From NCBI GenBank assembly GCA_029552945.1, contig JAKPDD010000021.1, positions 1-64,000 of the forward strand: a stretch of DNA of 64,000 nucleotides. Direction: 5' to 3'. The notes below the pieces were generated by a model that saw only the letters and a program-made list of their open reading frames with translations, made no database searches and was not told the DNA's origin. The DNA is from Spirochaetota bacterium. GTDB lineage: Bacteria; Spirochaetota; GWB1-36-13; JAKPDD01. The translations under genes were made by a program, and so were the position numbers. This document shows positions 45,847-54,519 of this stretch, piece after piece; the first letter of the stretch is position 1, and each line of letters opens with the position of its first letter.

Positions 45847-47976
45847 TTATACCTTTGCTTTTTCTTTATTATTCGAAGGTCTATTATATTCAACAGCCTT
45901 TTTAATAGAAAGACTTACCCTCTCTCTTTGCCTGTCAATGTCTATTATCATTGCTTCAATTATATCAGATACGCCAAGAACCTCAAGTGGATGTGATATG
46001 TATGAATCTGAAATCTCGCTTATATGAACAAGTGCATCATTTTTTATTCCTATATCAACAAAAGCCCCAAAATCAACAACATTTCTTACAATTCCCTGTA
46101 CTATCATACCAGGTTTAAGGTCATCAATAGTCAATATATCTTCCCTCAGTATTGGTTTTGGCACATCGTCTCTAGGGTCAAGATTAGGTTTTTCCAGTGC
46201 TGTTATTACTTCCTGTATTGTTATATTACCTACATTAAACTTTTGTGATATATCCTTTTTTGTTTTTTCATCTATTACTATTTTGTTACCATTCTTATAT
46301 TTTAATAACTCTCTTGCAAGCTCATAGTTTTCAGGGTGAACCCAAGTATTATCAAGTGGTTCATTGCCACCATCTATTTTTAAGAATCCTGCTGCCTGTT
46401 CAAAAGTTTTATCACCAAAACCTTTTATTTTTTTCAGTTCTTCTCTATTTTTAAACCCACCTTTCATTTGTCTATGAATTACTATCTTTTTGGCCAAGCT
46501 TGGAGTTATACCGGAGACATATTTTAATAAAGAATATGATGCTGTATTAAGATTAACACCAACCTTATTAACACAATCTTGAACAACTTTATCAAGTTCT
46601 TCGCTTAGCTTTGTCTGATCAACATCATGTTGATACTGCCCTACACCTAAAGACTTTGGGTCTATTTTAACTAATTCTGAAATAGGGTCCTGAAGTCTCC
46701 TTGCTATAGATATAGCCCCTCTTACTGTAAGATCAAGATCTGGAAACTCCTCTCTTGCTATATCACTTGCAGAATATACAGATGCCCCTGTTTCAGGAAC
46801 AATAGTATACTTCACATTTAAGTTATTTTCTTTTATCACATACGCAACCAATTTTTCAACATCCCTAAAACCAGTACCATTACCTATTGCTATTATGTCA
46901 ACCTTATATTCTTTTACAAGACTTAATATCACGTTTATTGCTGTTGGATTCTCCTGATATATTACAGAATTTGTAATAAAATCTCCATTTTTATTTACTA
47001 TGGCTATCTTTGAACCTGTCCTTATTCCTGGGTCTATCCCCATAACAGTATATCCCCTAAGAGGTGGTTGCATAAGTAGTTTTTTTAGGTTCCTAGAAAA
47101 TACTTTTATTGCCTGTTCCTCAGCCTTTTCAGTAAGTATAGATCTTATCTCTCTCTCTATCGATGGTTTTATAAGTCTTTTATATCCATCCTCTATAGCT
47201 CTTTCTATATAACTATTTTCTTCAATTATAAAATAATCTTTTATATTTTTAAGAATATATTCATCTGGAAACTCTATCTTAACAGTAAGTTCATCCTCTC
47301 TCTCACCTCTATTTATAGCTAATACCCTATGAGGTTTTATTTTTGAAACAGGTTCTTTATAGTTTTCATACATTTTATAATCACTATTTTCTTTCATATT
47401 CTTTGACTTTGTTATAACAACACCCTGTTCTAATACAGTTTCTCTTATAAACTTTCTTATCTCAGCATCTTCAGAAACTATTTCAGCAACAATATCTATT
47501 GCACCCTCGATAGCCTCATCTCTACTATTAACACCTTTTTCTGGATTAACAAAATTATCAACATAATCCTCAGGATTTGGATAGTCCATTATATATTGAG
47601 CTAGTGGTTCAAGCCCTTTTTCTCTAGCTATAGTAGCCCTTGTTCTCTTTTTAGGTTTATAAGGAAGATATATATCCTCTAATTCCTGTAATTTATCAGT
47701 TGAAATGATCTTCTGCATAAGTTCATCTGTCATCTTTCCCTGTTTTTCTATTGACTCTATTATTGTCTTCCTTCTCTCTTCAAGCATCTTATAATAGTTA
47801 AGAAGTCTTTCTATTTCTCTTATCTGAACCTCATCAAGTGAGCCCGTCATCTCTTTCCTGTATCTTGCAATAAATGGAACTGTATTACCATCTTCTAAAA
47901 GTCTTATAGTTGCTATAACCTGTATAGGTTTAAGTCTTGTCTCATCAGTTATTTTCTTGACTATCTTTTCATCCAT
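45847..47976 (-). CDS. tex: RNA-binding transcription accessory protein Tex
   Basis: A conserved nucleic-acid-binding protein. An ATG exists at 47991, but the one at 47976 has GGAGAG at good spacing and is preferred, giving about 709 residues. Visible parts are the N-terminal helical domain (GNTVPFIARYRKEMTGSLDE), the YqgF-like nuclease-fold domain (TVMGIDPGIRTGSKIAIV, IAIGNGTGFRDVEKL), the GQYQHDVDQTKL region, helix-hairpin-helix motifs (GVNLNTASYSLLKYVSGI) and a C-terminal S1 domain (LKPGMIVQGIVRNVVDFGAF). The gene is 109 bases before the phasin-like gene on the same strand. Confidence 0.98.
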   Translation of the reverse strand: MDEKIVKKITDETRLKPIQVIATIRLLEDGNTVPFIARYRKEMTGSLDEVQIREIERLLNYYKMLEERRKTIIESIEKQGKMTDELMQKIISTDKLQELEDIYLPYKPKKRTRATIAREKGLEPLAQYIMDYPNPEDYVDNFVNPEKGVNSRDEAIEGAIDIVAEIVSEDAEIRKFIRETVLEQGVVITKSKNMKENSDYKMYENYKEPVSKIKPHRVLAINRGEREDELTVKIEFPDEYILKNIKDYFIIEENSYIERAIEDGYKRLIKPSIEREIRSILTEKAEEQAIKVFSRNLKKLLMQPPLRGYTVMGIDPGIRTGSKIAIVNKNGDFITNSVIYQENPTAINVILSLVKEYKVDIIAIGNGTGFRDVEKLVAYVIKENNLNVKYTIVPETGASVYSASDIAREEFPDLDLTVRGAISIARRLQDPISELVKIDPKSLGVGQYQHDVDQTKLSEELDKVVQDCVNKVGVNLNTASYSLLKYVSGITPSLAKKIVIHRQMKGGFKNREELKKIKGFGDKTFEQAAGFLKIDGGNEPLDNTWVHPENYELARELLKYKNGNKIVIDEKTKKDISQKFNVGNITIQEVITALEKPNLDPRDDVPKPILREDILTIDDLKPGMIVQGIVRNVVDFGAFVDIGIKNDALVHISEISDSYISHPLEVLGVSDIIEAMIIDIDRQRERVSLSIKKAVEYNRPSNNKEKAKV

Positions 47977-48053
47977 TAATCTCTCCAACATTTTAATTAT
48001 AAGAATTCAAAAACAGGTTAATAAATTTAATTAAAAAAATTAGGATTAAATAG

Positions 48054-48308
48054 ATGATTATAAAATGTAAGGTCGTACCAAAAAGTAAGTCCAATTCCAT
48101 CTCCTGGTACGATAAAGAATCAGAAATACTTAAGTTAAACATAAATGCTGTACCAGAAAAAGGAAAAGCTAATGAGAAAATAATAATTTTTTTATCAGAG
48201 TTTTTTAAAATCCCTAAAAGTTTAATAAGAATAAAAAGTGGGGAAACATCTAAAATAAAAGAAATAGAGATAGATAAACAAATAGATATTAAATCCATAA
48301 TAAAATAA
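48054..48308 (+). CDS. YggU/DUF167 family protein
   Basis: An 84-residue protein. The conserved core VPKSKSNSI (basic strand), LKLNINAVPEKGKANEKII and SGETSKIKEIEI matches the UPF0235/YggU fold, whose role is unsettled. The opposite strand is also open here (47993-48298), but the family match shows the plus strand is real. No good ribosome binding site is visible. It lies between tex and secF, both on the other strand. Confidence 0.88.
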   Translation: MIIKCKVVPKSKSNSISWYDKESEILKLNINAVPEKGKANEKIIIFLSEFFKIPKSLIRIKSGETSKIKEIEIDKQIDIKSIIK

Positions 48309-48310
48309 TA

Positions 48311-48362
48311 TTAAGGGAAGTTAACCCTTCACTTATTTCTTCTAGTGGTTAACCCCCTATTT
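48311..48362. terminator. Bidirectional hairpin between the YggU-family gene and secF
   Basis: GTTAAC-CCTT-CACT pairs with AGTG-GTTAAC over an AT/CT-rich loop; a smaller AAGGG/CCCTT hairpin is nested at the left. Position between two convergent genes, with A/T runs on both sides, suggests a shared terminator. Confidence 0.5.
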
Positions 48363-48384
48363 TAAAATTTTAATATTAAAAATT

Positions 48385-49275
48385 TTAAGACTTTTTAGTC
48401 TTTTTACTACCCGATCTCTTTTTTATCTTTTCCCAGGCAAGTACTACTGGCGATGCTATAAAGTTTGAAGAGTATGTTCCCACTATTATACCAAATATTA
48501 AAGTTGCAGCCATTGCTTTAAGTTCAATACCTGCAAAAATTAATAAAGCAACCAATGCAACAAGTGTTGTTAAAGATGTTAAAAATGTTCTAGTAAGTGA
48601 CTTATTAATACTCAAATTAACAACCATTGAATAATCCTCTTTACCTAAATGGTGAGTCTTTACTTCTTCTCTTATTCTATCAAATATTACTATTGTGTCG
48701 TTAAGTGAGTAACCTATTATTGTTAAAACACTCGCTAATAGAGTTATATCAAACTCATAACCAGTATAAGTTATAAAACCTAATGTCAATATAACATCAT
48801 GTAACAGAGCTATTACTGCTGCAACACCAAATTTAAATTTAAATCTTATACCTATATATATCAATATTATAATTAGGATTACAATAGTTGCCTGATATGC
48901 CATACTCTGAAACTCTTTACCTATCTTTGGGCCAACAAAGTCTTCTGATAATATTTCATACTTATCTTGAAAAAGTTCAGTAAGTTTAGTTTTTACATTA
49001 AACTTTTCATCTTTGTATGATATTATATATTCTTTTTCATCTTTTCCAACATTTGTTATCCTTGGCCCTATTTCCTTAAGACTATTTCTCAATATATCAG
49101 GACTAATGTTTATATCTTTAGAAAACTTAACTCTTAATGTCTTTCCGCCCATAAAGTCTATGCCAAGGTTCATACCCTTTGTAAACAAACCAATAACTGT
49201 AGCTATTATAAAAAATAAAGATATAATAACAGCTATTCGTGAGGCCTTTATAAAATCAAACTTATTATTAACCAT
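48385..49275 (-). CDS. secF: Protein-export membrane protein SecF
   Basis: Partner of SecD in the Sec holotranslocon, using proton motive force to pull substrates across. The 296-residue protein has FIKASRIAVIISLFFIIATV at the N-terminus, GIDFMGGKTLRVKF, LRNSLKEIG, a periplasmic domain, and C-terminal helices with TLGFITYTGYEFDITLLASV and LTIIGYSLNDTIVIFDRIRE. ATG 49275 follows AGGAGAGAG. Last gene of yajC-small protein-secD-secF; a 23-base gap separates it from secD. Confidence 0.99.
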   Translation of the reverse strand: MVNNKFDFIKASRIAVIISLFFIIATVIGLFTKGMNLGIDFMGGKTLRVKFSKDINISPDILRNSLKEIGPRITNVGKDEKEYIISYKDEKFNVKTKLTELFQDKYEILSEDFVGPKIGKEFQSMAYQATIVILIIILIYIGIRFKFKFGVAAVIALLHDVILTLGFITYTGYEFDITLLASVLTIIGYSLNDTIVIFDRIREEVKTHHLGKEDYSMVVNLSINKSLTRTFLTSLTTLVALVALLIFAGIELKAMAATLIFGIIVGTYSSNFIASPVVLAWEKIKKRSGSKKTKKS

Positions 49276-49298
49276 ATCTCTCTCCTTTTCCTATAAAA

Positions 49299-51170
49299 CT
49301 AAATTGAGATTTTTTTAATTCTAAACTTATATACAAAAATATCATATATAAATCTTGTAATAAACACTGCTGTAAAAAGGTTTGCTAAAAGACCTATTAT
49401 AAGAACAACGCCAAAACCTTTAACAGAGCCTGAACCTATCAAAGCAAGTATTATACCAGAAAATATAGTTGTAATATTTGAGTCAAATATTGTCCTAAAT
49501 GCAGAAGAATATCCTAATCGAAGAGCTGATTCTATACCCTTACCCTCTCTTAATTCTTCCTTTATTCTCTCATTTATAATTACATTAGCATCAACGCCCA
49601 TCCCTATAGTTAATACAATACTTGCAATACCTGGTAAGGTAAGAGTTGATCCTAACTGTGCCATAACAGCAAGTATAAATAAAAGGTTTAATACCTGGGC
49701 AAAAGATGCATTTAAACCACTCCATTTATAATAAACTAACATTACTAGGACTACAAGGATTATTGCTAGAATAGAAGCATTTAACCCCTGTTCTATCTGA
49801 TCTTTACCAAGGGTAGGTCCAACAACTCTCTCTTCTTCTATCCTTATAGGAACAGGTAATGATCCTGCTCTTAAGATTGCCGACAATGTTTGAGCCTCTT
49901 CAAGTGAAAAACTACCGGTAATCTGTGCCCTTCCACCAGTTATTTGAGTCTGTATTACAGGTGCACTCTGTATTTTATCGTCAAGTACTATTGCAAGTCT
50001 ATTACCAACATTTGCTTTGGTAATAGCAGCAAAAATATCAGCCCCTTCAGAATCTAAATCAAAACCTATATAAGGAAGTCCTGTCGGGTCATATTCAACC
50101 CTTGCATCTTTTATCCTCTCACCATCCAATTCAACCTTCTTAAAAACTGGCAAAACCCCTATATCTCTCGGGATTCCAAACTTATCCTGTTCCTGTACCC
50201 ATAATAATACTGTACCATCTGGTAACTCTGTTTTTAATTTATAAATGTATTCTTTATTAACTATAATACCTTTAGCATCTTTATATTCAAGCGGTGTCTT
50301 TTTAACAAGATCCTCATTAACTAACTGGAATGTTAACCTACCAACCTTTGTTATAACCTCTTTAGCAGCATCTTTATTTTTAAGACCAGGCAATTCTATA
50401 GTTATAGTATTATTAGCACTTTTTCTTATTACAGTCTCAGATACACCAAACTGGTCAATCCTGTTTCTAATTTTTAAGAGTACTCTATCAATACTCTCCT
50501 TTTCTTCTGTCTCAACTCTTTTTTCCTTTTCCTCTAATAATTTCTCAATTCTTTTATCCACCTCTTGAGCAAGCGTTTTTGGGTCATAGTTTTTAGCTTT
50601 AAGTTCATCTATAATCTTGTTTTTATCCATAAGACTCATATATTTTTCTTCTATTATCTTTTTTAACTCATCTTTATCAACACCAACAACAAAATGTACA
50701 CCACCTGCTAGGTCAAGCCCAAGTTTTATTATCCTATTCCTTATACCTCTATAACTTTCTATTTCAGCTATTTTGGCAATATATTGTTTTGATTTATTAA
50801 AAGATTCCTCAAGACTTTTAAAATCATTATAGTCTGGATTAACTTTATTTATTATATTTTTTAACCTTTCAAAATCAAGATTAAGGTTATAATCCCTCTT
50901 TTCTGGTCTTATATCAAGCACAACTTTTGAAGATTTTGAACTCTCTAATATATAATAAAACTCACTGTTATTTTTTAACGCATTTCTTATCTGATTTATG
51001 TTTATCTCAAGTTCTTCAATTAAATTATTAACCTCTTTTTGAGATGTTGAGCCTATTTCCCTTTCAGTCTCATTAAAAACATAATACCATTTGTAAGTAG
51101 GGTAAAGTATAGCAAGGCCAAGTGCTATAAAACCTATTATTATAATACCTCTTAAAAAACCATTACTCAT
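49299..51170 (-). CDS. secD: Protein-export membrane protein SecD
   Basis: Larger half of the SecDF pump. The frame extends to 51224, but ATG 51170 has GAGGGGG upstream and starts MSNGFLRGIIIIGFIALG, so I use it (623 residues). Signatures are LGLDLAGGVHFVVGVD, the periplasmic P1 domain (NRIDQFGVSETVIRKS, ITIELPGLKN), GGRAQITGSFSLEEAQTLSAI (about 410), and the membrane region LPGIASIVLTIGMGVDANVI. The region upstream of P1 has a coiled-coil insertion rich in Lys and Glu. Confidence 0.99.
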   Translation of the reverse strand: MSNGFLRGIIIIGFIALGLAILYPTYKWYYVFNETEREIGSTSQKEVNNLIEELEININQIRNALKNNSEFYYILESSKSSKVVLDIRPEKRDYNLNLDFERLKNIINKVNPDYNDFKSLEESFNKSKQYIAKIAEIESYRGIRNRIIKLGLDLAGGVHFVVGVDKDELKKIIEEKYMSLMDKNKIIDELKAKNYDPKTLAQEVDKRIEKLLEEKEKRVETEEKESIDRVLLKIRNRIDQFGVSETVIRKSANNTITIELPGLKNKDAAKEVITKVGRLTFQLVNEDLVKKTPLEYKDAKGIIVNKEYIYKLKTELPDGTVLLWVQEQDKFGIPRDIGVLPVFKKVELDGERIKDARVEYDPTGLPYIGFDLDSEGADIFAAITKANVGNRLAIVLDDKIQSAPVIQTQITGGRAQITGSFSLEEAQTLSAILRAGSLPVPIRIEEERVVGPTLGKDQIEQGLNASILAIILVVLVMLVYYKWSGLNASFAQVLNLLFILAVMAQLGSTLTLPGIASIVLTIGMGVDANVIINERIKEELREGKGIESALRLGYSSAFRTIFDSNITTIFSGIILALIGSGSVKGFGVVLIIGLLANLFTAVFITRFIYDIFVYKFRIKKISI

Positions 51171-51183
51171 ATTATATCCCCCT

Positions 51184-51483
51184 CTATTTATAAATCTTTT
51201 TTCTCTTAAATTCTCTAATAACATAAATCAAACTTATAAAGAACAATATATAAGCAATATATATTTTTATTTGCCATTCTTTTGTGTCTTTTCTAAACTC
51301 TTCTTTAAACTTTTCCTCTTTATTTACTCTTTTTGTCTCTTCTTTTTCATCTTTATAGTTATCATCCTTCCTCATCTCTTCTTGGATAGGTGTCTTTTTC
51401 TCTATTACTATATGCCCTTCTTGAGAAGATAAGTGGTCATAGACCACTATTGAAATAAAAATTATAAATAAAACTCTTAACAT
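51184..51483 (-). CDS. Small membrane protein between yajC and secD
   Basis: A 99-residue protein with an N-terminal hydrophobic segment (LRVLFIIFISIVVYDHL, possibly a signal peptide), a strongly charged Glu/Lys middle (about 33-68) and a C-terminal membrane helix (IYIAYILFFISLIYVI) ending in basic KRKK. No family is recognised. It starts six bases after yajC stops and ends 13 bases before the preferred secD start, so it belongs to the Sec operon. Its topology would place the charged segment outside the cytoplasm. Role in export is inferred from position. Confidence 0.75.
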   Translation of the reverse strand: MLRVLFIIFISIVVYDHLSSQEGHIVIEKKTPIQEEMRKDDNYKDEKEETKRVNKEEKFKEEFRKDTKEWQIKIYIAYILFFISLIYVIREFKRKKIYK

Positions 51484-51489
51484 TTTCCC

Positions 51490-51780
51490 TTAACTTTTTA
51501 ATACTTGTCCTATATAAGGTTTAAGAACTTCAATTTTAGTACCCTGACTGGATATAACTATTGTCTCATCCTTAACCTCTTCAACAACTCCCTTAATACC
51601 ACCTGCTGTTACAACCTTATCACCTTTTTTTATAGCCTGTATCTGTTTTTGAAGTTCCTTCTGTCTTTTCTGTTGTGGTCTTATCAATAAAAAATAAAAA
51701 ATGGCAAATATTGCAGCCATCATTATCAATGTTACAATACCACTATTCTGTGGTGCATTCTGTGCTAACATAACATCCAT
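51490..51780 (-). CDS. yajC: Preprotein translocase accessory subunit YajC
   Basis: A 96-residue single-span protein of the SecDF-YajC complex. It has the typical helix VTLIMMAAIFAIFYFLLIRP followed by QQKRQKELQK, then KKGDKVVTAGGIKGVVEEV and IVISSQGTKIEVLK. The ATG at 51780 uses AGGAG six bases upstream. It is first in the operon. Confidence 0.98.
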   Translation of the reverse strand: MDVMLAQNAPQNSGIVTLIMMAAIFAIFYFLLIRPQQKRQKELQKQIQAIKKGDKVVTAGGIKGVVEEVKDETIVISSQGTKIEVLKPYIGQVLKS

Positions 51781-52145
51781 TGTATTCTCCTAATTAATAA
51801 TTTTTTTGCTTAATTAATCCAATTAAATATAATAACTTTTAAGTGTTATTATATACCTTTTTAACAAGGATTTAGATTATTTTTTTACTTGTTCACAGAT
51901 AATACTTAAAAAATAACTCTAAAATTAAACTACTAATAAAAAATTGTCCTAAATTAGTTTTAATGCTAAAAAATTTGCTAGAATAAAATTTAATTTCTAA
52001 AAATTTAAAAAAATAAAAAATATCTTCTTTTAATAATTTTAAATTCTATTAATTAAATTAAGAAAATTTAAAATGAAATAGATACAAATACTAAAATTAA
52101 AAATAAAGTAAATAGAATAACAGTTATTAAAACAATATTTCAAAA
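51781..52145. other. Gene-free AT-rich spacer
   Basis: About 365 bases between the RlmD-like gene's end and yajC, both on the minus strand. It should contain the yajC operon promoter. A small inverted repeat AATAAC...GTTATT lies at 51831-51850. No coding frame, RNA gene or convincing terminator was seen. Confidence 0.5.
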
Positions 52146-53453
52146 CTATTTCTTTATTCTGATCTTAAGTTTAAAGTTATTTTCTCTTTTAAAACTAAGT
52201 ACTGTCTCAATATAGTAATTATTAGGGTCTCTATCTATAGCATAAGAGTTATTTTTGTTAAAAATAAAGCCGGATTTTGACAAAACTTCTATATAATTCT
52301 TCAAATATTCTAAGTGTGTTACAATAATTATATTTCTTACATTCTCATTATTAGCAATTTTTGCTATACTCTCTATATCATCACTGTTTATGCTGTGCAG
52401 TATTATAGTATCTATATCCTTTATAATTTCAGTATTTTTTTCTATAATAGACTCTATTTTTTGTTTTAAAACAATGACATTCTCTACTTTATTTAGTTTT
52501 AAATTAAAGAGTATATCTCTTACTAGACTAAGAGACTTTTCTACAGAATAAACTATTTTTGAACATCTGGCAGCAAGTAAAGTTGTAAGCCCATTATTAG
52601 CATGTATTACTAATGATTTTTGAGGTACTATTTTTTTAAAAATACTATTTAATGTTGTTAATATTTTAGAATTTAATTCTCTCTCTTCTATCTTGTTATA
52701 AGGGTCTATTCTATACTTAAGGTCCAGTTCATCAATTTTTTCTATTATAAACTTATCATAATTTATAAAAAAAAGTGGACCTGACTTTATATAAAATGAT
52801 GTTACCTCCAACTTAAGATCTTTAAAAAAACTTATATCACTATTTTTATAAAGTTCAATTACTAAAAGTGATGTTTTTTCATATTCTGAATAGTATAAAG
52901 AAATCTTATATATACTTTTTTTTGCTTCCAAGTTAAGGCTGTTATTTATAATATCAATATTTTTTACAAGTATATCTCTTATATTATCAGTGTAGAGTGG
53001 GCAGTCTATTGTTTCAACAAAAAGATCTCTATTTTTATCAAGAAAACCCAATTTAACATTATTATTTATTACCCTACTGTATAGAGTAATAAAGTTTTTA
53101 AATTTATAGTCTACCTTAAATCCTATAAACTCAAGATTATATATTGACTCTATAAACCTCTTTTTTATTGCAATCTTTTCTTCATACAGAAGGTTTGGGC
53201 TCTTACAGAAAAGACAATTATTTATATTGCATCTATTTATTCTATTTTTAGATTCTCTTATAATTTCAATTAAAGAGGCTGTTATTATTTTATCTTTTTC
53301 ATTTATCTTTTTTATTTCGACTTTAACTTTTTCACCAGGATTAGACTTTGGAACCTCAATTATATAATCTTTATATTCACCAAAACCGTTGCCATACTGA
53401 TTAATTCCATCAATATCAACTATTATACAATCATTAATATTAAGTATATCCAA
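52146..53453 (-). CDS. RlmD/TrmA-like protein lacking the catalytic cysteine
   Basis: A 435-residue protein with the layout of 23S rRNA/tRNA 5-methyluridine methyltransferases: an N-terminal TRAM-like domain (IDGINQYGNGFGEYKDYIIE), iron-sulfur cysteines (CNINNCLFC near 74-82 and a fourth in TIDCPLYTD), and a Rossmann-like C-terminal domain (LVIHANNGLTTLLAARCSKI, YSVEKSLSLVRD). In active enzymes the SAM loop is DLFCG-like, then DPPR and a catalytic Cys in the YxSCNP region follow. Here those places read VIHANNGL, ILHSINSDD and IIIVTHLEYLKN, with no Cys. I infer loss of methylation with possible retention of RNA binding or an Fe-S role. Starts at TTG 53453, eight bases after fliY stops, so it belongs to the flagellar operon. 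Confidence 0.75.
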   Translation of the reverse strand: MDILNINDCIIVDIDGINQYGNGFGEYKDYIIEVPKSNPGEKVKVEIKKINEKDKIITASLIEIIRESKNRINRCNINNCLFCKSPNLLYEEKIAIKKRFIESIYNLEFIGFKVDYKFKNFITLYSRVINNNVKLGFLDKNRDLFVETIDCPLYTDNIRDILVKNIDIINNSLNLEAKKSIYKISLYYSEYEKTSLLVIELYKNSDISFFKDLKLEVTSFYIKSGPLFFINYDKFIIEKIDELDLKYRIDPYNKIEERELNSKILTTLNSIFKKIVPQKSLVIHANNGLTTLLAARCSKIVYSVEKSLSLVRDILFNLKLNKVENVIVLKQKIESIIEKNTEIIKDIDTIILHSINSDDIESIAKIANNENVRNIIIVTHLEYLKNYIEVLSKSGFIFNKNNSYAIDRDPNNYYIETVLSFKRENNFKLKIRIKK

Positions 53454-53460
53454 TTCCTTA

Positions 53461-54519
53461 TTATTCCCCTTCCTTGGTCATCATTTTAATAAGATCTGTT
53501 GGGCTTATTATTTCAGTTATACGTACACCAAAATATTCATCTATTACTACTACCTCACCTTTAGCTATCAATTTACCGTTTACAAGTATATCAACAGCCT
53601 CACCAGCAAGCTTTTGAAGTTCTATTATAGAACCCTCACCCAAACCCAATATCTCTCTTATTCTCCTCTTTGTTCTTCCAAGTTCAACAGTAACCTCCAT
53701 TGAAACATCAAGTAATAACTCTATATTACCAAAAGGAGACTTATTTTTTACCTCTTCCAGTCTACTAAACTGTACTGGTCTTGATGTTATCTGCTTTCCA
53801 GTCTTTGTTTCTTTTTGCTCTACCTGTACTTCATATTCACCCTTTTTACCTTTAAGACTTATATTTATCATCTCTTTACCAAGAGTAACAGGTAAAACAA
53901 TATCCATAGGAATTGTTCTTTCCCCTAATTTTAAAGAAAATTCTATGTGAATAGACTGCCTTGACTCAAAATCAATATCAAGGGGATTATCTTTAATATC
54001 TATTGTTACAGTATCAGAGTCTATAGTAACATTGTAAGACTTTTCAAGCCATTCATAAAATCTTTTAAAGATCATATTAAAGTTTTCAGCAAGTGCATTT
54101 AATGTTAACTCAGATATTATAGGAGAATCCTGTTCCAATATTTTCTCAACTATCTGTAAAGCTCTCTTTTCTTCAATTATAGTCTTTAAATTACCATTTA
54201 TAGCACCTTTTACATTTTGTTTTACCAAAACTATCTTATCTTTTATTTTAGACAATATTTTATCAGAGTCCTTAAGATTTAACTTAAGATCTGTTACAAC
54301 AACACTCTCCTCAACAGTATCCTGTAATGCAGTAAAGCCAATTGAAAGACCTTCCTGAAGAAGTTCTTGAAGATTGATCATTTCACTTTTTTCATAACTC
54401 TTATCTTTAATTAACGTATTTGAGGTAAATGACTCTTCCTTTGTCTTTGTATATATATCTGTTTCATCAACACCAGCTAACAAAGCATCTATTTCATTTT
54501 GTGATAATCCATTGTTCAT
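53461..54519 (-). CDS. fliY: Flagellar motor switch protein FliY/FliN type
   Basis: A 352-residue switch protein. The N-terminus LSQNEIDALLAGVDE mimics the CheY-P-binding segment of FliM. The middle (about 45-230) is CheC/CheX-like, with a family-type helix LNALAENFNMIF that keeps the E-x2-N but has Asn in place of the usual Asp/Ser, so phosphatase activity is uncertain. The C-terminus (about 258-350) is a full FliN/SpoA domain (LLLDVSMEVTVELGRTKRRI, ILGLGEGSIIELQKLAGEAV, FGVRITEI). FliY is characteristic of Gram-positives, spirochaetes and some other groups. ATG overlaps the fliM stop by 4 bases. Confidence 0.93.
   Translation of the reverse strand: MNNGLSQNEIDALLAGVDETDIYTKTKEESFTSNTLIKDKSYEKSEMINLQELLQEGLSIGFTALQDTVEESVVVTDLKLNLKDSDKILSKIKDKIVLVKQNVKGAINGNLKTIIEEKRALQIVEKILEQDSPIISELTLNALAENFNMIFKRFYEWLEKSYNVTIDSDTVTIDIKDNPLDIDFESRQSIHIEFSLKLGERTIPMDIVLPVTLGKEMINISLKGKKGEYEVQVEQKETKTGKQITSRPVQFSRLEEVKNKSPFGNIELLLDVSMEVTVELGRTKRRIREILGLGEGSIIELQKLAGEAVDILVNGKLIAKGEVVVIDEYFGVRITEIISPTDLIKMMTKEGE

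Noticed and set aside
47993-48298. Open frame of 101 codons on the minus strand opposite the YggU-family gene
   Set aside because: The plus strand encodes a clear DUF167/YggU sequence; the minus frame is hydrophobic only because it is antisense to a Lys/Ile-rich gene.
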